This document shows, one piece after another, positions 57,801 through 64,000 of a DNA stretch of 64,000 bases (position 1 is its first letter; every line of letters begins with the position of its first letter). The stretch is from Typhlomys cinereus (lineage: Eukaryota > Chordata > Mammalia > Rodentia > Platacanthomyidae), in the NCBI GenBank assembly GCA_023101885.1, contig JALPQD010000820.1:248001-312000 (forward strand), given 5' to 3'. Both the position numbers and the translations under genes were made by a program. Below the pieces are notes generated by a model. It was not told where the DNA came from, searched no databases, and saw only the letters and a list, made by a program, of their open reading frames with translations.

Positions 57801-58925
57801 CTAGGAAGGAAAGAAATGTCTCAGTAAGTTGTCCTGACTCCAAATCCCATGATGCTTGATTATCCCAGAGCCTTAAGGATTGCAAGGCAGATGAATCTAA
57901 TTGTTTTGGTTTGGATGAAAGCATATTGAAAGTTATGCATCACTTTAGCTCTCATCTTCCTTATAGATTCTTTATCTATTCCACTCCTACAGCTGAATAA
58001 GGAAGGAAGAACTGGGAAAGAGGAGAAAGTTTACATTTTCAAAGGACTGTTCACTACCTATGTGAAAACACCTTTGTAGCATAACACTACTATAGGCCAA
58101 TACACTAGGAAAGAAAAAGTCAAGAAAATTACAAGGTCTCCAGTTTTCCTCTTTTGGACCAATACTTGGGCCATTTGTAACTACTTAACATCTCAATGTA
58201 TCTACCTTCAGATATATACTTTTAGCCTTCTTTTTAGAGTGGAATTTGCTAAGTTGGCACTGTAAGTAAGCCTTGGTTCTCTTCTGTGAGCATGTGAGTT
58301 TTGCCTCTTTTTGATATGCCACTAGACCTTTATGGCAGATGGATCAGAAGGAGAAGGTCTTAGATTGTGTTTATAGGTAACAGAAACCTGTGAATATGGT
58401 GTACTAAAGACCCAGGCTGAGAATAGCTGTGTTTATTGGAGAACAACACGCTAGCTCCTGTTGAATGATGAGGTAATGTTATATTATGTGTTTATATCAG
58501 ACTTTTCCCTACAATGGCATTGTGTTAGACAGGAAGTAGAAACAAACTTCGTGTGCATTCAAGATTGGTTTCACAAACCTAAAATAGAGTCATTGAATGA
58601 GACAAAACATGTGAAAGCAAAAAACACCTCACTGGAGAATTTGACAGAACCGTGCTTAGTAGAATTCCTCCAACTTGCCTTCAGGGGATAGAGCAACAGG
58701 AAAAGTTTGATTTGCCAATATTCATTTGTGCCTTTGCTTTCTTACCAAGGAACCTATGTCAGCTCAGGTATTCATAGAAAAGACTGTTCTCTTGGAGTCT
58801 GAATTCTACAGTCCCCCAAAGTGCCCTTTTCTTTACCCCTCCATTTCATTTTCAAGAGGAAGCACTCCTGCAGCTCTATGGGGCTTTCATGCTCTGATGA
58901 ATGAGGGGGTGGATGGACCCACAGG
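54861..58925. other. Unassigned, largely unique-looking sequence
   Basis: About 4 kb with no recognised gene, RNA or named transposon. A short (TTACA/TTATG)n stretch lies at 56,516-56,571. All open frames are below 90 codons and show no motif. Confidence 0.45.
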
Positions 58926-58929
58926 CTGA

Positions 58930-59230
58930 GACTGTTTTTCAAATGAGATGGAGGATGGCGATGGGATTGGGTAATGGAGGCTATTTATTTACCACCAGCT
59001 GCCTCCAGCTGTGACACCCTGCTGTATTACGGAGTAAATAAACAGCCTGAGGAGACACGGCGAAGCACAGCACACATGGCAATCCATCTCCTGACAAATC
59101 CTAGGAAAATATGTACTTAATGATGAGCATGTCCAAAATAAACTGTCCCGAGCCAGTGATTTGAAATGATTTCCAGGCTTCTGTCCCAGGAGAGATTCAG
59201 AGGAATAAACCAGGTTTGTCCTTCACCTCC
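58930..59230. promoter_or_regulatory. Candidate enhancer-like non-coding element
   Basis: Complex, repeat-free sequence. Two CAGCTG E-boxes start at 58,996 and 59,006, exactly 10 bp apart. A strong forkhead-type motif GTAAATAAACA lies at 59,034-59,044, and 'ctatttattta' (58,981-58,991) is MEF2-like. The motif grouping suggests a regulatory element. Conservation cannot be tested here. Confidence 0.3.
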
Positions 59231-59990
59231 CCTGGCAGAGCTAATTCCTAGGCACATATCAAGTCTCAGCACAGGTATAACTTAGGGACATGTTGCCTGA
59301 CAGCCACTAGGTTGCTTCCTTTGAACTTCCACAGCCTCTGGGCTGCCTGCACCATGGAACTTACCACAGTGCACTGATACTACCATATATGGGCCTCGTC
59401 TCTTCCACTAGACCATGGGACTCAGTGGAGCCAGGCTGTACTCTGCACGTCTTCATAACCCTAACACTTAGTAGCACAAATTATTGTTCATCACTGTTCT
59501 ATCAACATTTATTGAGATAACTCAGTTCTTACTTGTTGGTTTCCATTTTAGGGGGAAATAATGAAAAGTAAGAAGAAGAAAGGAAGGAAAGGTGTTGGAA
59601 AAAACCTTAAACTTACTACAGGTCTATGGGCCAAAGATAAATATATATAAAAAATTACCTTTATCCTGCCATTCCATGTGTCTTAAAGATCGTGAAATCG
59701 TGAATGTATCCCAATTTCTCTTTGTCTTTCTTTTTTCTTCCCTAGTTGGATCCCATGAAAAAATATAAATTGTTTTCCAGTACAGGTAGGGGACACCAAT
59801 CCTATCTTACTTCTCTATCTTAGAAGCTAGGACACTGAAACTCAGGGCATCATTAATATTCCATGTTTTGCTTCCACCTTTTAATCTCTCTGCCCATGGA
59901 ATCATTGTGTGAAAGCCCACACTTCTGTACCCCACGAACAACTCATCCTTGTCCCACTACTTCTGCTACAACTCCATCCCCATGAAAAGT
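59231..59990. other. Unassigned sequence
   Basis: A faint MIR/L2-like 3' segment near 59,440-59,525 ('aacatttattgagataac'). Nothing else recognised. Confidence 0.35.
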
Positions 59991-59992
59991 AT

Positions 59993-60416
59993 TTCGCTAG
60001 TTAAATATAGGTATCAACTTGACAAATAATGGCTGAGCTCCAGGCATATTGGTGAAGAATTAGTAGTTTAGGCAAATCCTAAGCAAGACTGCAAAGGATT
60101 GTGCAATTGTTGTAGGAAGACCCAGCATTTGGTGGATAGGACCTTTGCTTGGATGGGTGGATAAAATGTAGAGAAATGGTTCAGTACTTCATATATTTGC
60201 CATATTTTGGTGGACTTAAAGTCTGGCAAGTGAGGTTTGTCCCTCTCTCAGCAATTCCTGTAGATATGATGTGGCCGGTTCTCTTAACTCCTGACACTGG
60301 CATAAACACTCCTGTCAAGCTGGACTATGAACCATAACTGAGAATCATATGCAAGAGTAAAATCACTGAGTTGTTTGATTATGACTCTTTCGGCAAAATG
60401 AAGACAAATGGCAACA
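59993..60416 (+). mobile_element. MT-like LTR
   Basis: 'taggtatcaacttgacaaat', 'gtaggaagacccagcatttg', 'gatatgatgtggccggttct', 'ctcctgtcaagctggacta', end 'aatggcaaca'. The left end is approximate. Confidence 0.75.
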
Positions 60417-60689
60417 TATGAGATCTAGATCTTGACACTTAAGACATTCTATTGAAACACCCATTGTGGCTAAAGCTTTTGGAATGGTCCAATGTAAAGT
60501 GGTTGTGTTTATGGAACTGTTTGGATTATGTCTCTTTTGTGACTTACAAATCAAACCTAGAAAAGCGCTATTCACTCCCCATGCTGAGACGATCAAAGCT
60601 AATTTATAACAAATGTATACTTTCTAATAATGATGAAACATTAGCAAGAGAGTCGCCTACTAAATATGCACTCTGCTAGATTTATGTTT

Positions 60690-60855
60690 TATCCAGGATC
60701 TCATTCCATTGCCATAAAACTTCTGCAAGACTGCCATCACGCCCATATTATAGTTGAGAAATCTGGGTCTCAAAGAGGTTAATCATCAGTTAGATGTTCC
60801 AGCCGAGATTCAAATCCAGTTCTCTGGTTCTGAAGCACACATTTTTTTTTCATGT
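60690..60855 (-). mobile_element. MIR relic
   Basis: Antisense order 'attatagttgagaaatctgg', 'gtctcaaagaggttaa', 'gagattcaaatccagttctc'. Confidence 0.8.
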
Positions 60856-62065
60856 GCTTCACATGGAAGACATTCAGTTAAAAGGAAAAGTCATATTTAG
60901 ATGTGACATATAATTTCTGTTCCCTTTTCTGGAAGTTATTCCCTTCCCCTATGTTAGCCTTCTGGGGTATTTCTATGAGAAGCTAGCTGCCAAATAAAGT
61001 AGGGCGCCTTCAACCACAGGAGTTACAGAATTTAAGCCAGTATTTATCTATCTACTAATAGATATTAATAGTACTAAGCTTTACCTATTGGAAAGAAGAC
61101 CTTCTCAGGACACGAACCCAGGAATCTGGGAAGGAATTGCAACAATGGCTAGTCAGCTCATCCCATAAACTTAACATAGCTTCCCAAAGTTGGGGATGTT
61201 TCCATTAAGCACCTTAGCTCTTTCTCAGCAGCATATTAAAGGTGAACACCTTCTACAGTGCTCTCATTGAGCCAAGGAACATGCTGCCCTGTGGAGTCTT
61301 TGAAGACTACTGAAGCTATGGAAACTCAGACACTTCATGGAAATCTCAGTTCAACCATAAAGAAGAGCTCACTTTAGCCCAATCAAAGAACTCTCCAGAA
61401 GTACACATACCAACCACAGAAAGCTCTTTCACTAGCCCCAATACTCTCTAGACCTGAGATAATAGAAACCCAGAAAGACCACTTCATTCCTTCTCAGACA
61501 TTTTCTATTTCAGAAGGCCAAGTTAAAACTCAACTTTTATGCTTTGATTATACTTTTTCAAAGGAGTGATTTGGAATCGCATTGGAAATAAGAGAACAGA
61601 ACTCTGAGGTGATTCAACCAAGTTGTTGACTCTCTCAACTTGGAACATGGAATACTGTGCCATGTAACTTGTTCATTCCTTTGTGAATGCCACAACAATC
61701 TCATGGGGTAGTGTTTTGGTTCCCACATTTAGATGAACGATTAAATCTCATTTCACTCAAATGAAATTTGCTGAGTAAAATGCAAACCTGTTATCTTGAT
61801 ATTTCACTAATTCTCAGCAACTTTCAGAGTAACGAAGCATAACCACATAGCAGTGGCAGTTCAGGAAGAAGTAAGATGCCTATGGTGGAAATTGGTAGTT
61901 GCAACAACAGCAGAGGATATGTGAATCAGTACACATTATGAAATAAATCCAAAGCAAGTGGCTGGAGTCCAGATCCAGTTAGAAAGTCACAGTCAGATCT
62001 TTCAAAACCATCCTAAGTCATTCAGGCACTAAGCAAGGGAGAATATTTAAAGTTTTATGAAATCA
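60856..62065. other. Unassigned, unique-looking sequence
   Basis: Nothing recognised. Confidence 0.4.
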
Positions 62066-62069
62066 GTTC

Positions 62070-62490
62070 ATCATTTCTTCAACAAATATCTTATATGATG
62101 CCTGTTATGCATTGAACCCTGGACACAAGACTGTAAACAGAGCAAATGTTTCCTCTGCTTATTGGATGAACAACTCAATGGAGTTGTCTAGGCATTATGC
62201 TGTAGTATGAAACACTCTGATAGGGGATGAAGAGGTCCTAAAGAAATATTAGACTGACCAAGGAAGAACGAAATATTAGGCTGACCAAAGCTTCCAGATG
62301 GAAGTGATACCTAAGCCAACACTTGATGGAAGGCAACTACGGGAAGTGGGAAAGTAGATTATCACCAATAATGCAAAGAGCAACACAAGGCCAGAGGGGA
62401 GAAGGAAGAGTGACTGGTGAGCATGGATGGGGATGCAGCTTGAAGGGCAGTAGGAACCAGACCAAGAATCAGAGATCATAGCAAATAGAT
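62070..62490 (+). mobile_element. L2 relic
   Basis: 'ttcttcaacaaatatcttat', 'gcctgttatgcattgaaccc', 'agtgatacctaagccaacac', 'aaagagcaacacaaggccag' follow the L2 3'-region order. A near-perfect ~25-bp tandem duplication of 'aaatattagactgaccaa' lies at about 62,244-62,290. Confidence 0.6.
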
Positions 62491-63465
62491 TTCACAGTAA
62501 TAAATCACACTAAGTGTGGAGGCAGATGACATATGAAATCATCCAACACACATTTAAGACCCTCCATCTTTGGAGACATCTTGATATGATTCGAGAAACT
62601 GAACAAAAAAATTCCCCACCCAGTCTTTATCTTTTCAGATACATTCATCTGTAAGCAATGGAAACTCGACTTGGCTTAGTAATAAGGGAATGTGATGTTT
62701 ATCAGTGAGGAAGTCATGTACAGTGAATGCACAGCAGAGAGAACTACAGCAACCAAGCACTTGAACCGTTTCCATCTCTCCCTTCCGAAGTCCTTCAGCA
62801 TGGGCCTCATCCTAATTCTGATCCCCCTTAGCATTGGGACTTGGATTCCAGCATCATTTGCAGCTATAAACATCTTTGTTAGTACTGTAGAGAGGTGGGG
62901 AGGCAGAAAGCAGAAGCAGAGGCGGGAGGAGAGGAGGGGGGGTTGAACTTTTTTCCTCAAGCCTGGAAAGTAAGAACTTTGCTTTTGTCTCACTGTATTC
63001 CTGGGTCACTCCTGGGTAATCATCAGAAGAAATGTGTTTATTAACTTAGACTATCTTGATCTACCTTTGGAACTAGAATGGTAGCAAGAGCATGGAAGAC
63101 ATAGGTGCCACTGAAGGAAATCATGGTTGTGCTGGGAAGAATTTGAAGGATGGATGGAAAGTCTACCATACTCTACCTTTACAAACTAGACATATTTTGA
63201 AAAAAGTGACTACAGTCCTGACATCTTGTGAACACTGCTGTTAGAAAGCAGACCACCTCCAATCAATGCTTTCTAATTATTTACTCAACAATAGCAGCAA
63301 CAAAAAGCAGCTGTTAATTCCTAACCTGGTAAGTTCAATAACACAGAGTTGTGTGCCCAAACAACCCTCCCATTTAGCACTAGAGAGCCAAGATAGAATA
63401 GAGGTGTATTAAACCAGACCTTGTATTCCCATAAATTTTTAGAAAAGACACCATCTAGGCCAGGA
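62491..63465. other. Unassigned sequence, possible old repeat
   Basis: The part at 62,635-62,910 ('tctgtaagcaatggaaactc') has the look of an ancient dispersed mammalian repeat that I cannot name. Overlapping open frames on both strands (62,676-62,993) are unsupported. Confidence 0.35.
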
Positions 63466-63469
63466 CCTT

Positions 63470-63700
63470 TTTTTCTTTTTTGCTTCATAGAATAATGTTG
63501 AGGATCAATTTCTCCGGCTTAACATCACCAGCTTTGGCAGCCGCTCTTATTTGGAGTATAAATGATGTCATCTGGTTGGCCTTTTCCCATCACAAACAGT
63601 AAATCTCCAAATCTGGAGAGATCTTTTATTTGGTTACACAAATTGTACAGCATCAAGGGGTTAGAACACATGTGCTAGAGATTATTAAAATCATCTGGAG
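63470..63700. promoter_or_regulatory. Candidate conserved-looking non-coding element
   Basis: Complex repeat-free sequence containing 'atgatgtcatc' (ATF/CREB-like, 63,563-63,573) and an inverted 'tctccaaatctggaga' pair (63,604-63,619). Regulatory role is inferred only. Confidence 0.2.
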
Positions 63701-64000
63701 GAGAATGGCGTATTATTGGAAAGCCCAGAACTTATGACCCTTTCATGCCTGGTATCTCCATCAATTCTCCTCTTGCTTCTTCTGCCTTCTCGAAGCAACA
63801 ATTGTGACCTATTGGTCATGATGCTTGGCTGGCTAAAGTTCACCTCATCCACCATGATTCTTTTCCAGAAAAAGTCATTCCTAGAAGAGTCTAGAGAGAG
63901 AGGAGAGGTTAGAGTGGGGAGTTTGAAAACTAATTGTGGACTAGCGAAATGTCAAATAGAAGACTTTGGGTGAGATAGTTAAACCCTTTTGATTTCAACT

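Noticed and set aside
62676..62993. 105-codon open frame on the minus strand, overlapped by an open frame on the plus strand
   Set aside because: Lies in what looks like an unnamed ancient repeat and has no recognised domain.

Overview
ORGANISM. The window is eukaryotic, from a mammal, and almost certainly from a rodent of the mouse-related clade. The basis is its repeat content: MT- and ORR1-type MaLR LTRs, an L1 with a tandem-monomer 5' UTR, B1-, B3- and B4-like SINEs, and a B2-superfamily SINE. Older mammalian MIR, L2 and L1M fragments lie among them. The body of the B2-superfamily SINE downstream of its tRNA-like head is not the familiar mouse/rat B2 body. I therefore infer a non-murine member of the clade (a jerboa or jumping-mouse relative is possible), but the species is not proven. 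LAYOUT. (1) Bases 1-14,010 form one nest. An ancient antisense L1 (pieces 266-1,316, 9,674-10,351 and 12,909-13,610, in coherent order) was interrupted by an L1 block, a MaLR provirus (10,357-12,908) that itself holds an inverted solo LTR, and a SINE (13,626-13,995). The L1 block is 8.3 kb: a full-length but inactivated L1 followed head-to-tail by a 5'-truncated L1, both inside one exact 14-bp target-site duplication. (2) Bases 14-24 kb hold MaLR LTRs, a second MaLR with internal sequence (19.8-21.9 kb) carrying a U2 snRNA 5'-end fragment, an old L1 3' UTR, and three copies of the B2-superfamily SINE; a fourth lies at 13.6 kb. (3) Bases 24-64 kb are mostly unique-looking non-coding DNA with scattered LTRs, MIR/L2 relics, many microsatellites, two minisatellites, and an LTR-like sequence ending in a 38-nt antisense match to tRNA-Lys(UUU). 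GENES. I find no convincing host protein-coding gene. The only protein-coding signals with clear homology are decayed retroelement ORFs (L1 ORF1 and ORF2). One weak candidate for a host terminal exon lies on the minus strand at 39,111-39,427: good splice acceptor, open frame, stop, unrecognised protein. The window reads as intergenic or intronic. Candidate regulatory DNA is proposed at 58,930-59,230 (two E-boxes 10 bp apart plus a forkhead motif), 41,300-41,740 (RFX-like X-box) and 63,470-63,700; these are inferences from motifs and sequence complexity only. HOW PARTS INTERACT. The structure is mainly a record of insertion order. Target duplications (14 bp for the L1 block, 15 and 17 bp for two SINEs, 5 bp for an LTR) allow relative dating.
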